From: Durusdinium trenchii
Lineage: Eukaryota; Sar; Dinophyceae; Suessiales; Symbiodiniaceae
Reading direction: 5' to 3'
DNA length: 64,000 nt
NCBI GenBank assembly: GCA_963970005.1
Contig: CAXAMN010026694.1
Span: 1,586,455 to 1,650,454 of the forward strand
The position numbers were made by a program, and so were the translations under genes. Position 1 is the first letter of the stretch; every line of letters begins with the position of its first letter. The notes under the pieces were generated by a model, which saw only the letters and a program-made list of their open reading frames with translations, was not told the DNA's origin and made no database searches. This document shows, piece after piece, positions 30,831 to 41,059 of the stretch.

Positions 30831-31637
30831 TTAGCCCAGACCTCGCGACGCGGTCAGCAATCCTTGCAACGGAGATTCAGCAATGTACGTGAGCACAGCG
30901 TCAGATCCCCATCTACCTATGAGCTGGATGGTGATGGGGTCCAGACCATGGCAGGTAAGAGTCCTTGCCGCAGTGATGCGAAAGGAATGTCCACTTACCA
31001 CCCAAGAGCCATCCTTGGCCTTGGACGCCGATCCGGCGTTGTCAATGGCAGTTCTCAGTGTCGCCACCACTCCACGCTTGGAACAATAGGGGCCGCCCGA
31101 ACAGGGAAACAGGGGGCTGTCAGGTTCCAGTGGCTCACCTCTGTCATGCCAGAAGCACCTCAAGGATTCCACGCGCTCGGTCAACACGTGGAACGGGCAA
31201 GGGAGGTCCGTGTCACACACGCACGTCCACGACCTAGTGCAGCCCTTCGCCTTCCAGAGCGCCACCGAGGTCTCGGAGACCGTGATATCGGCCACGTCAA
31301 TGGCTGATGCCTCAAGCTCTCGTAGCAAGAACATGGTGGCACACACGATCAATGCTTTCACATGCGCTGGTCCTTCAGGATGGTATGGTCCATCCCCCAT
31401 TCGCAACGTCCTCGTCACAGCAACAAGATCAAACGACTCAGATCTAACCGGGCCTGCAAGACCCCGTAGGACAGATCTCGAGCACTTCTTTGCCACCACA
31501 TCAAGCCTGTCAGACCAGTCGAATCCCGACATGATATGGAATTCCTTTGCCCGACTGAGGTAGTTCTTGAAGGACTTGTATCCACCCAGCTTGAACAGGG
31601 CAGAGACTCTGATGATCTTGTGTTCTCTCCAAACCAT
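30831..31637 (-). CDS. Tyrosine recombinase of DIRS-like element 2
   Basis: A 268-codon uninterrupted frame, the integrase of a DIRS-like element, which would insert the circular cDNA. The N-terminal part has LFKLGGYKSFKNYLSRAKEF and WSDRLDVVAKKCSRSVLRGL. The catalytic domain shows an Arg candidate in WKAKGCTRSWTC, then GHSFRITAAR (HxxR), IGRWGSD (H/W position) and VLTYIAE, with the Tyr nucleophile. All signature residues are present, so this may still be a competent domain. Its start is not fixed; the frame opens without an obvious ATG, and an upstream frame (31640-32157) is not clearly coding. Confidence 0.8.
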   Translation of the reverse strand: MVWREHKIIRVSALFKLGGYKSFKNYLSRAKEFHIMSGFDWSDRLDVVAKKCSRSVLRGLAGPVRSESFDLVAVTRTLRMGDGPYHPEGPAHVKALIVCATMFLLRELEASAIDVADITVSETSVALWKAKGCTRSWTCVCDTDLPCPFHVLTERVESLRCFWHDRGEPLEPDSPLFPCSGGPYCSKRGVVATLRTAIDNAGSASKAKDGSWVVSGHSFRITAARTLTCHGLDPITIQLIGRWGSDAVLTYIAESPLQGLLTASRGLG

Positions 31638-32182
31638 GTCCTGTGGTAGTCGATCCAGGTGGCCAGTTGAGATTCACGGGCGCGGTTGAGAAGGCATGTA
31701 TGTCAGTAACAAGGTCAGTGAGCCCCTCCTGTCTGGCCTGCGGTCCACGGGTCATCACGCCATGCACTGAAGGCTTCCCACAGTCGATCATTCTGATCCA
31801 TCCCTCAATGTCGTCGGAGGGTACGGAAAAGCTCCTTCCCCTCCGAACTCCACCTGCGGTGTGCCGAGGTTGTCTGAACATGGTAATGGCTGCGGATTCG
31901 ATAAACACATTCTCTCCCCACCGATGCGGGTGCCGAGTCAACGAAGCACGACCAACGAGCGGACAACCGACGCGAGCGACCGAAAAAGAGACGACGGCGG
32001 ACCCGGCACGAGGTTCCAGTTCCCCCCGTTCCAAAGCGCACAGGCGCAGACTTTTCAGGACACTCAAGGTTGTACGGCCAGTTTTCGGCCAAGCGTGGGC
32101 ATTAACTTCCTCCACCCTTAAGTGAGTCTGGGTGTACGTGCAGGCAGGTGTGTTCATTCTCCCTCCTTGTGTCTACAGTTGG

Positions 32183-32637
32183 CTATGCTGGAGAGATGAC
32201 GAATCTGTGTGGGAGCGTCTTCCACCATGCTAGCTTGCGCGGTGCCGGCATGACCGCTCGCGCTCCGGCTAGTTGCGCTGGCACTGCAAAGACTTTCTTG
32301 GGGTCATTGATCCGTGACAGCGCATCACAAACCGTATTGGTCAGACCTGGAATGTGTGTCACAGCTGAGGTCTGCACGTCGCCTTCCCAAGGTCTAAAGC
32401 GAACTCACGAGCGATCGGGCTTAAGGCCGCAGAGCCGGCCTTCAAGTTAGCAAACAATGACAGGGCACCCATATTGTCATTTCTGGTCTGAAGGAACACC
32501 GGGCAGTGTTCCGCCCATTGCCTGAGTGCAATGAGGCCTGCCAAAGCTTCCCACACTTGCTGTCCTGCGCAATCACAGAGTGCCAAGATGTTTCCTTCTC
32601 TTGCCTTCTGCTTCTCCTCCACTGACAGACTCTTCAA
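32183..32637 (-). pseudogene. RNase H remnant of DIRS-like element 2
   Basis: The frame at 32637-32359 has QQVWEALAGLIALRQWAEH, then LQTRNDNMGALSLFANLK and IAREFALDLG, typical of DIRS RNase H. The frame at 32377-32183 continues with VTHIPGLTNTVCDALSRI, the conserved end (xxADALSR). One frameshift lies near 32370. The N-terminal YGLKSLSVEEKQKAREGN belongs to the methyltransferase-like module, so a deletion joint lies near 32590. Confidence 0.75.
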
Positions 32638-32647
32638 GCCATATACC

Positions 32648-32881
32648 TTAGGCCTTAGGCCCTGATGTGGACCTCAATGCCTGTGTGCTGCATGGTGGTG
32701 ACATCACGTAACCATCAAACTCATCCAAAGTCTTTTCAATTCTCTCCCAGACATCTTGGTCCAGCAGATCATGCATCTCAGTGAACTCCTTGTCCACATA
32801 GGTCGTCTCCACACCGTGGTCTTTGAGGAATGTCCCCAGACCGTCCGACGGCCTGCGCGGTCCACTGTACAAAAAAAGCAC
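32648..32881 (-). pseudogene. Truncated methyltransferase-like module of DIRS-like element 2
   Basis: Contains LFLYSGPRRPSDGLGTFLK (SAM-binding motif I-like), VDKEFTEMHDLLDQDVW and GYVMSPPCST (motif IV-like PPC). The expected motif VI (ExP) and everything to the RT end are missing because of the deletion that joins it to RNase H. A stop codon near 32648 also interrupts it. Confidence 0.65.
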
Positions 32882-33235
32882 CTTGCCACCAACCTCTCAA
32901 CTCTGTATTCGACTTGTCAGCAACTGAATTCCGCTCCGGATCAGCATTGCCAGAAATCTCTGTCGTCTGACCCTCATGCAATTGGGAAGCGTTCTGTCAG
33001 TAAGGCGGCTTCTTGCCACCTTTGCCCTTCTTGCCGCCTCCCTTCTTTCCTTTTTTTCGCAGCCCTCTTGAAATCCTGGCTCCGGCACCTCTGCGTGCGG
33101 GCGCCTTATCGTTGGATGTGATCCCAAACAACGCTCACACTGATGCACTGAGTCCCACGCACGCTGACACCAAATGCCCTGAGATGCTTCCGAACAGGTT
33201 CCTTTGTTGAAGTCTGCGCAAAGTTTGTATCCTGT

Positions 33236-34098
33236 CTACACGATGCTCCAGACCTTCTCGCCATACTTATCATGGAATCTCTCAACGGGTGCCTTGTAAC
33301 GAAGTAGATTTCCAAGATCCACAGCGTCCAACATCACTAGGACATTTTGCAGAACCGTGTAGGATGCAATCCAATGCGAAATGTTCGCTGGACCATGAAA
33401 CTCTTGGCTCTTCACAGATCCATCCCTCCCCAGCATCACGCCTGAGAGTTTGACCTTCTTGAGGATGCGCATGCCATATGGTCCAAAGATCGCAAAATCC
33501 ACATAAGGCACACTGCCTTGGTCCAGAAGATGCTTCACTGCTGTGATTTGTTCCGAAGTGGGTTCAGATTCCTTGGGAATTCTCTCCCCCTTTCCGTAAA
33601 CCACTTCAAACCGTGCGAACGCCTTTAGGATTTCCTTCTCGTCGGCAAGCAGTATCTCCGTGTCGTCGATCTGGCTGATCACGCTGCTAAGCTTGACTTT
33701 TCTTGCAGCTGCTGTTGAACCACTGCTCACTGCCGATCCATGTGGTGTTGTTGAAATTGCCGCTGCCTTCCTTTTAAGGTCTTCAATGGTTTGACCTTGT
33801 CCCGCAACAATCCTACAAACATGGCCAATCAACTTCGCCTGACCAAGCTCTGTCAATGTAGGCAGCTTGCTGTACCACCTGCTGCCGGAACCTTTCAGCC
33901 TTTGACTGTAGCAGCGTAATCTGCCTCGCTTAAGATGCCAAGCGCTGCCGGTTTTGTATCTGGATTGGCACCTAACAACGCGGCCAGCGACCCAGGGATC
34001 GCTTTGTCGTCCGTGAGCTGTGTCTCATCCATGCCAGCGAATGCTAATACATATTTGGCTCCAAGCATCCTTTTGTGTTCATCTTCGGTAGGCTCCAT
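33236..34098 (-). pseudogene. Gag-like ORF of DIRS-like element 2
   Basis: Two frames. The first starts at ATG 34098 (MEPTEDEHKRML) and runs to about 33895 (GILSEADYAATVKG). The second (33856-33236) has IVAGQGQTIEDLKRKAAA, VISQIDDTEILLADE and DQGSVPYVDFAIFGPYGMRI, then LGNLLRYKAPVERFHDKYGE. This layout recurs in dinoflagellate retroelements as the presumed nucleocapsid-like protein. A frameshift lies near 33870. A remnant zinc-knuckle-like piece (CERCLGSHP) occurs downstream near 33140. Confidence 0.6.
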
Positions 34099-34370
34099 GG
34101 GCCGTGATCTCAAAGCCTGATGGCAGTCTGATGCTTGGAAAGGATGCTTTGCAGCACAATGATCTGATGCAGCACCCACACGAGGTACAGAGAACAATCA
34201 GGAATGCCAGCAACAGCTCAAAGATATGGCTCGATCCCACCGCTAGACCAACTACCGTTCCCACCGGTTGCAATGTCTGACTTCCGATGGGTACCGGGTA
34301 CCAAGTTCATGCACCCTTTTCCGCGCCACAATGACACGTCGGTGCCAAATGCGTGAAAAGGGTGTCACAC

Positions 34371-34390
34371 CTTGAGCCAAAATGTCAAGG
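34371..34390 (-). other. Spliced-leader (DinoSL) relic upstream of gag
   Basis: On the - strand the sequence is CCTTGACATTTTGGCTCAAG. The last 14 nt (CATTTTGGCTCAAG) are identical to the 3' end of the dinoflagellate spliced leader, and the first CC-T also fits. It lies 273 bp upstream of the gag ATG in the right orientation. It is also part of a short inverted repeat (CACCTTGA...TCAAGGTG), so chance cannot be fully excluded. Confidence 0.65.
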
Positions 34391-35006
34391 TGCGACAAAC
34401 TAAACCCACCCTACCACCCTACACGACCAAATATGCTCCGTCCACAACGAGTTGTTCCCTCTCACAATGGAAGAACAGCCAGAGCGGCTATAGCTATGTC
34501 TGATGTCAAGAGGGTGTATGTGTGAAAGGTAACTCTGCTGTGTAAGTAGAGATCATGACGAGAATGGCAGGGAAAAGTTATGGGCAGCATGCCATATCAG
34601 CCAAGGCACATACTTGAGATCCATAAGTTTCCTTGCCGCCTCCTCAAAGGTATGTTCTTACATGGTGTTCTTTCTGAGCTGGAATCACCTTCAAAGAACT
34701 CATTGGGTCTTGTCTGCACATTTCTGGCAGTAAGTATCGGGCGCAAGCAGCTCTATCTGTGGCGTTGAGATCATTGGCGCCAACGCCCAGAGCCTTCCAT
34801 CGAAAGAGGGTGTCGCACTACTATTCATATGTGCATTATTTTTATATGTTTATAAAGGTCTAGACCTTTAGATCTTTTCATGACTGGTTCTTTCTTTTTC
34901 TTTACACCTTTATCCAGAGAATTCCAAAGTCAAAAAGCAACTGCAAAGCCAAACATGCCCCTGGCCGTTCTGTTTGAGTCTTCATGCATACCCAGCACAA
35001 GCTCTG

Positions 35007-35040
35007 GTGACCCCCATTCCCAGGTGACCCCCATTCCCAG
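35007..35040 (+). repeat. 17-bp perfect tandem duplication
   Basis: GTGACCCCCATTCCCAG repeated twice without a spacer. Confidence 0.95.
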
Positions 35041-36460
35041 AGCCATCCTTGCAAGTGAAGTCAGCGGCACAAGTTGGTGATCTTGAGGTGGAAGAGAGTG
35101 TGTAAGAACCTTTGGAAAAGGCGCGAAGGGCAACAGAATCAAACCATGCGTGAGAGGAATTGTTGAAAAGGGAGGGTCGGTGTCTTTGTGGTTGTTTGGC
35201 GTTGAATTTCAGCCCTTAGACGTTGATGTGGACAACTGTTGAGGTTTGGTTGTTTATTGTTTTGGCCAAAGATCTGGTCATACTATGTTTCAGCAATATC
35301 CTACAAGCTGATCATTGCGGTCAGTAACCTTGTGTTTCACTCCCTCTACTCTCGTTATTCCATCTCAGCACTGGCTGTATTGCTGTGAAACAATAAAATC
35401 ATGCCCTCCCATAAACGCTTTGATTCTGCATCAAGCAAGCATCCTGACACTGCGAATGTCATGCAACAACTTGAACCCGGTCAAAGGTTTGTTTTCCCCC
35501 TCTCCGGCATATAATCATAGTGTCTTCATCAATATGTTTCTATGAGAACTATTTGATGGCGCCGTTGGCTCGCGTCCAGCTCGACACGTGTTTGAGGCAT
35601 TGAATTCATGGGTCCAATATCATTTTCGTGAAAATATGACCCTTTCTGAACGTCATTATCTATCGATGATTTTCTGCTCGTCTTTCGTTGCTATTTCACT
35701 CAGTAAGTCACTACTTATATGCCGCGATGAAGCGGTGGTGCTGTTGGGGTTCTCGACTCTTGCATAGAAATACACTTTGTCACGATATAATGTCTGGTCT
35801 GTCTCCTCAAATGGCCGTCGCCACATGATGCCTTGCTGTGCCTCAAGTCCCCAACTTAGAAAACACGCTGTCCGCCGTGCTTGCCTCTCCTTGCACTTCT
35901 GAGCGGGCAGACGATGGAACGAATGCGAGCTGAGTTGATGTGAGTGAGAGCTTGTCTTCCAATGAGTTTCCTGCTTAGAGATTGGAGATGTTGAAACTGT
36001 TTCCTCTACGAATTGCATTTTAAGGTTCACACGCAGATGAGCATAGAGCATCCTCTCCGGGTTATCGGGTTATTTTCCATTTGGGGGATCGTTTGCCCCG
36101 TACAGACGGTCACTCTTCAGATGTATGCAAAGCAAAAAAGGCACTACATAGCTGTCACAGCAGGATGTCTTGACTGTTGCATTTCTTGTCTCCCCACTTG
36201 TCTCCCAACTAAGCTGTCACGACATGGTGTCTTGCTCTGTTTTGTCTTCCCGCTCTTCTTCCCACTATGTTGCTCTTGTATGGATCTACGGTCAGAACAT
36301 TTACTGTACTTGTGGTGCCCTTCAATTGATCATGCAGCTCAACAGAGTTCAGAAGACAAGGCGTAAATGAAAACTGTGTACAAAGACAAGGCGTGCATGA
36401 TATTGTATAATCTATCAACAATCAAGCTTTGATACTCTTCATCTCGTTGATATTCTGTCC

Positions 36461-36510
36461 TATAATTGTTCCGACTATTATGAACTATAATTGTTCCGAC
36501 TATTATGAAC
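36461..36510 (+). repeat. 25-bp perfect tandem duplication
   Basis: The unit begins TATAATTGTTCCGACTATTA and ends TGAAC; two exact copies abut. Confidence 0.95.
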
Positions 36511-37396
36511 AACTCTCACACTTGGTCTGGCGGGCTTTGACAATTCACTCTTGACTGGGGACAAGTGCGCTGAGACTTTCAAAGAAGCCATTGTAAAATC
36601 TGTGCAAGAATCGGGCGTGAACCGGAGGAGGAAAGCAAAAACGTAAAGCAGTTCAATAAAATCAAACCAGCTTCCACAAATGTCCACGCCTTGGAATTTA
36701 TGTTAGTTAGGTAGGGAGTTCTCCGAACAAGGATATCAGCACCAAGGATCAAATGAAAAATCACATGTCCCAGCAGCCCAGCAGCCCTACTTGGAAAGTT
36801 CACAATCTTCCTATTCCGCTGAGAATGGACAAAGAACAAAGTCCAACCCTTAAAACTAACATAACGCTGAAGCTCCCTGCAAGCATTGACTGTCCAAAGT
36901 TTGGGCAGTTGGCCACCTTGAGTTTAGTGCCACAAAGCAACTGGTCATGGTGCTGAGGAAAGCATTGATTCCACTCCTTACAGAGTTCCGGAGGCAGACA
37001 CATCTTTCAGAGCAGGCAAGCAGTCAAGTTCAACCTCAAAACTGGTGAGGATTCCAGGAGACTCCAGCTCTTTCTCCAAAAAGAAGTAGAAAACAATCCA
37101 AAAGGCTCTCCTATCGCCAACAACTGCACTTCGCTGGTTCTGAAAACTCCAACAAGTGGTTGTCGGAGCCTCAGAAGTGAATCTTTCGATTTACAAACCT
37201 GATTTCACACCTGTAGAGACACATGTGAGGATATACCACGTTTCACCTTTTTCGCCGGTTTTCGGATTTAAGGGATCAGCAATCTATCAGTTTTCAGACA
37301 AAGCTGATCCAATCGACTTCTGCAATGAGAAAAAAAATACGTAAGCTGGAAAATACATTCAGGAAGTAAATGCAAAGTGAAAAAGTACTTGTTGTA

Positions 37397-37613
37397 GGCC
37401 ATCGCTATTAGGTTAGAGGCCATCGCTAGTAAGTTGGAGGCCATCGCTAGTAGGTTGGAGGGCATTACAAATAGGCCATTGCTAGTAGGTTGAAGGCCAT
37501 CGCCAGCATATAGGTTGCAGGCCATCGCTATTAGGTTGGAGGCTATCGCTATTAGGTTGCAGGCCATCGCCATTAGGTTGGAGGCCGTTGCTATTAGGTT
37601 GGGGCCATCGAGT
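37397..37613 (+). repeat. 21-nt minisatellite, ~10 units
   Basis: Units of the form GGCCATCGCTATTAGGTTGG(A), with variants (AGTAGG, GCAGG, GAAGG). The unit is a multiple of three, so on the - strand it reads as a 7-residue repeat (MASNLLA). Related copies lie at 28.3 kb and, inside a coding exon, at 51.7 kb. Confidence 0.95.
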
Positions 37614-37989
37614 GCAGTCCATGCTCGGTTCAGGTGGGATGTTCTTTAGATGGCAGTGAACGAGTTCCCGTCCAGATCGGTGAAGGCGCGTACACAGTCG
37701 GGGAGTCCTAAAGCTTTCTTCCGGAAGGCTCGCAGCGCTCAGTTGGGAAAATTCCTTTCAACCGATTATCTGCTGCTCCTTGAGGGAAGACAGCAGAGGT
37801 GGCACTCTGGCGCAGGATTGCCATCAAAAAGGATAATCCCAAACAATTGCACACGCTCTCCAGAAAATCATGCACTTGCATTTTCTAGGACAAAACCTTT
37901 GCTGGACCGCTTCAAGCAAACATGCTTGGGACCAAGTATGTTCACTACGTTAAAAATGATGCTGGAAATGCTACTCTTGCCTGTAAGCA

Positions 37990-38330
37990 CTGTCGAAATG
38001 ATCACAAAGAAAGAGCTGTTTGTTCTTGAAGACTCGCCAGGTTGGCTGGTTTCCAATTCTGCCAAGTTTCACTGGTTCTCCTTCTTTGGGCAATCCAAGA
38101 TTCATGGGGATTGTCTCTGAGGTACATCTGGCTGATGACGCAATGAACGGTGCGATTTCGGAGTTCAGGAAGATGCCCTGAAGATAGGAAATCTTGGAAC
38201 GGAGGATATTCGTCTCTCGTCAAGCACACGTGGGTCCTGATAATCTGGATCGCTCTCCCACGCATATGAGGTCGAAGGCACCCTCAGTGGATTTTGGCAT
38301 GAGTTTTCTACTTCCAGTGGAATGCACTGC
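37990..38330 (-). CDS. Possible exons of an unrecognised gene
   Basis: Three short open pieces read sensibly on the - strand: RVPSTSYAWESDPDYQDPRV (~38280-38220), EIAPFIASSAR (~38160) and PKEGEPVKLGRIGNQPTW followed by RVFKNKQLFLCDHFDSAYR (~38085-37995). The last has a faint FHA-like start (xLGR). Splice sites could not be settled. Low confidence. Confidence 0.2.
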
Positions 38331-38366
38331 ACAGAACTTTTGAGGATGAGGATTGACACTCACTCA

Positions 38367-38429
38367 CTTGCTTACTCACTCACTCCCTCCCTCCCTCCGC
38401 CCTTCCCTCCCTATCTATCTATCTATCTA

Positions 38430-38468
<39 letters not shown>

Positions 38469-38484
38469 GCCCGTCCGTCCGTCC

Positions 38485-38516
<32 letters not shown>

Positions 38517-38521
38517 TCCTC
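38367..38521 (+). repeat. Compound tetranucleotide/dinucleotide microsatellite
   Basis: (CACT)n, (TCCC)n, (TATC)n, (TGTC)n, (CGTC)n and (TC)n blocks in series. Confidence 0.95.
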
Positions 38522-40930
38522 TCGTTCAATTGCAGGACATGTTGCATTAACGAGTCCAAAGCAACAGTTTGCCTCGGCTAGTCAGGCAGTAAACTAGCAA
38601 GCGCTGCGTCAACCCCATGTGCTGTCAGCACAATATTGAGGTTTGCAACAATGCGCGAGAACGTCTTTTCAACTTCAGCCTGCTTAAGACCCTACCAAAG
38701 GCTTTTTACACACATTCTGCGCTTGACAAGACCCGTTAAGCAAGCATGAAGCATGTCTCAAGTAATTGGTCCTTGATCCGACACAATCCGAAGGGCAAAA
38801 TCCAATGTGCATGCAGCCTGTGTCTCCATGTCTGTGTATTTACTGCAAGCTGAAAACGTTGTTCAACGGCTGTTAAATCAACCTGCACTGCACTTCAAGG
38901 TATTCTAAGCTTCAACATCCTATCGATGTTGGTCCTGGACCTGGAAGACATTCTTGTCTTAATAGACTCAGTTTTAATGGAGTTAGTTTTGAAGTGATGG
39001 CCCCCCAGCCCTCAAATGGAGTGCTCCAAAATTGAACCATGGTGGCTTGGCCTTTCGTCAAAATGCTCACCCACTATTCCCGGTTAAATGCTTTCCTCAA
39101 AATGCAAACCAAAGTGCAACATGCTTTTAAGCGTCACAAATTCCGCCGAGCCCGCAATGCCGGCACCACCGCCACTGTTCACAGTTGCGCCGATTTGGTC
39201 AAACTGCGAAGTAATTTGGTCCTGATCAAGCACAACTTCAGACGTTGTAGAAAATGTTCACGCAAAATGTCGACCAGCAAAGAAAGTGCTTTGAATGGTA
39301 AGAAGAGTTGACAAGGCTTAATGCCAGTCAGCAGAAGCTTATGGCATCTGCATGAGCAGCTATACTTGGAGGCCCTGGTTTCAATATGGCCGCTCATGTT
39401 AGTGGCGCTCGAGGTTGAAAGGCTGGAACAATTGTTTAGATATCATTTGTAGGCTTCCTGACGTGTCTCCAACGAAGTCGTGTTCAAGGTGCAGGCATGA
39501 TACTTGTTTCCAAGGTTGATGCACACTTATGTCTATGCCAAAAGCTCCTTCATGGTATGATATCACTGCAGACAAGTTGATTAAAACCGGACACTATGGA
39601 TCCAGTGCTCCAAATGCATTGGGGAGTTTAAGCAGCGCACAGGGCAACCAACCCACGAGGTCCAACACATTTGCAAGTGTTGCTTCATCAGCAACCTCAG
39701 GACTGTCAGATTGATTGGTGTGATCCTAAAAGTGTGAAGAACTCAGCAAAAGGTTCTTAGAAAAAGGGCAGAGGGCACAAACTGACAATCTCTACCAAAA
39801 AGAGCTGATGATTCACTCTGCCAGCGACCTGTCTTTGATGGAGCTTGTCTGCAACAACAGGGTAAAGATTTGTACCAGATTCTTTACAGCCTAGCTGGAT
39901 AGTTTCAAGCTTGTAGCAAAGATTGCAACTATATACGCAAATACTTCGCAGTATGTCCAAATATTCAAACGCGTTCAAAACACAAGGCATAATGGCAGTG
40001 ACACGAGACGTTGATGCGCATCAACGTGCACCGAGATGCATTTCATTGTCACACAAACAGCAACAAAAAAGTATGTATATAGTTTCCAAAAATGACAAGA
40101 ATATGAATGCCTAAACAGCACCCTGCACGCCCTGATCAAAGTTGCCTTGTTAAACGGACATGCTGCATAAGAAATGTCGATGAGCAAGGTTGTGACTATT
40201 CAATAGCCACTATTGAATATATTGTATTACATTATATATATAGTTTGGATCCAAGCCTGATTGCAGCTTGACTTTAGGCAAACAAAGCGGTCGTGCCTTT
40301 CAATGTCCACAGAGTCCCAAGCTGGCAAATGACATCATGTCTTGTGTTGGCTCCTGGGTCTGCACCACAAGCAAGTCATACATGGTCGTTGGGTTGCCGT
40401 TCACATCGTCAACTGTGATAAGGTCCAAGAGCCTCAGGTCCGGAGAGAAAGGAAGCTAAGTTCTGTGTTTCTTTTGCTTTTCCTTGTTTTTGTTGTTTCT
40501 TTTTTCGATTCCTAGACTTTTTTGGCAAGTGGGCGGTCGTCCTTTGTCCCATCTTTTCTCTTCTGTTTTTACAGCACAAAAAAAAGAAACACTTCCACTT
40601 GCCAATATGCCTAAACCAAGGAGCCGTGGATTTCCACTGGCATTTTTGAGGCATTGATCAATCATCTTTCCCATCATGGCACCTGGCTCAAAGAGGGCTT
40701 GCTGAAAGCTTGCAAAAATCTTGAAGATGAAGATCATCAAATGTCATCAGGTATGAACAACAGACAAAAACGAAAGAAACAGAATGTCTTTCTTTCCATT
40801 CACATGCATTCGCACTCGCAGTTCCAACCTTGCTCCCCAGACATGTCTACCTCCATAACGCCTGAAATATCGGTCAGGAGTCCACCTGGCGTTTTATCAA
40901 ACAACGGTTGAAAACAAAGTATCTTGCATA
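38522..40930. other. No recognisable gene
   Basis: About 2.4 kb with short ORFs of no recognisable family on either strand. Confidence 0.6.
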
Positions 40931-40984
40931 GCATCCTTGTTCCTACCGGGTTCCCGGTAGTAGCTTCTTGCTCCTAGTAGCGAT

Positions 40985-41013
40985 GCCAGGAGCCCCTAGT
41001 AGCGTCCATGCTC
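40985..41013 (-). repeat. 29-bp dispersed repeat, copy 1
   Basis: On the - strand it reads GAGCATGGACGCTACTAGGG then GCTCCTGGC; it matches 44550-44578 in inverted orientation with one mismatch. Further partial CTAGTAG units surround it (40945-41030). Confidence 0.85.
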
Positions 41014-41059
41014 CTAGTAGAAGCTGAATCAAACGCACCGAATTCTCGACAAGCCGATC

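Larger units (their letters stand above)
30831..34390 (-). mobile_element. DIRS-like retrotransposon 2, reverse transcriptase deleted
   Basis: Reading leftward: a spliced-leader-like relic, a Gag-like ORF, a truncated methyltransferase-like module, RNase H, and a well-preserved tyrosine recombinase. No RT palm block remains; the methyltransferase-like and RNase H parts are joined within ~60 codons. It differs in module order from element 1 (methyltransferase-like before RNase H here, after the recombinase there), so two lineages are present. Confidence 0.75.
34391..37396. other. No recognisable gene; two short tandem duplications
   Basis: About 3 kb of AT-richer sequence with short ORFs. It holds a perfect 17-bp tandem duplication (35007-35040, GTGACCCCCATTCCCAG twice) and a perfect 25-bp tandem duplication (36461-36510). 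Confidence 0.6.
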
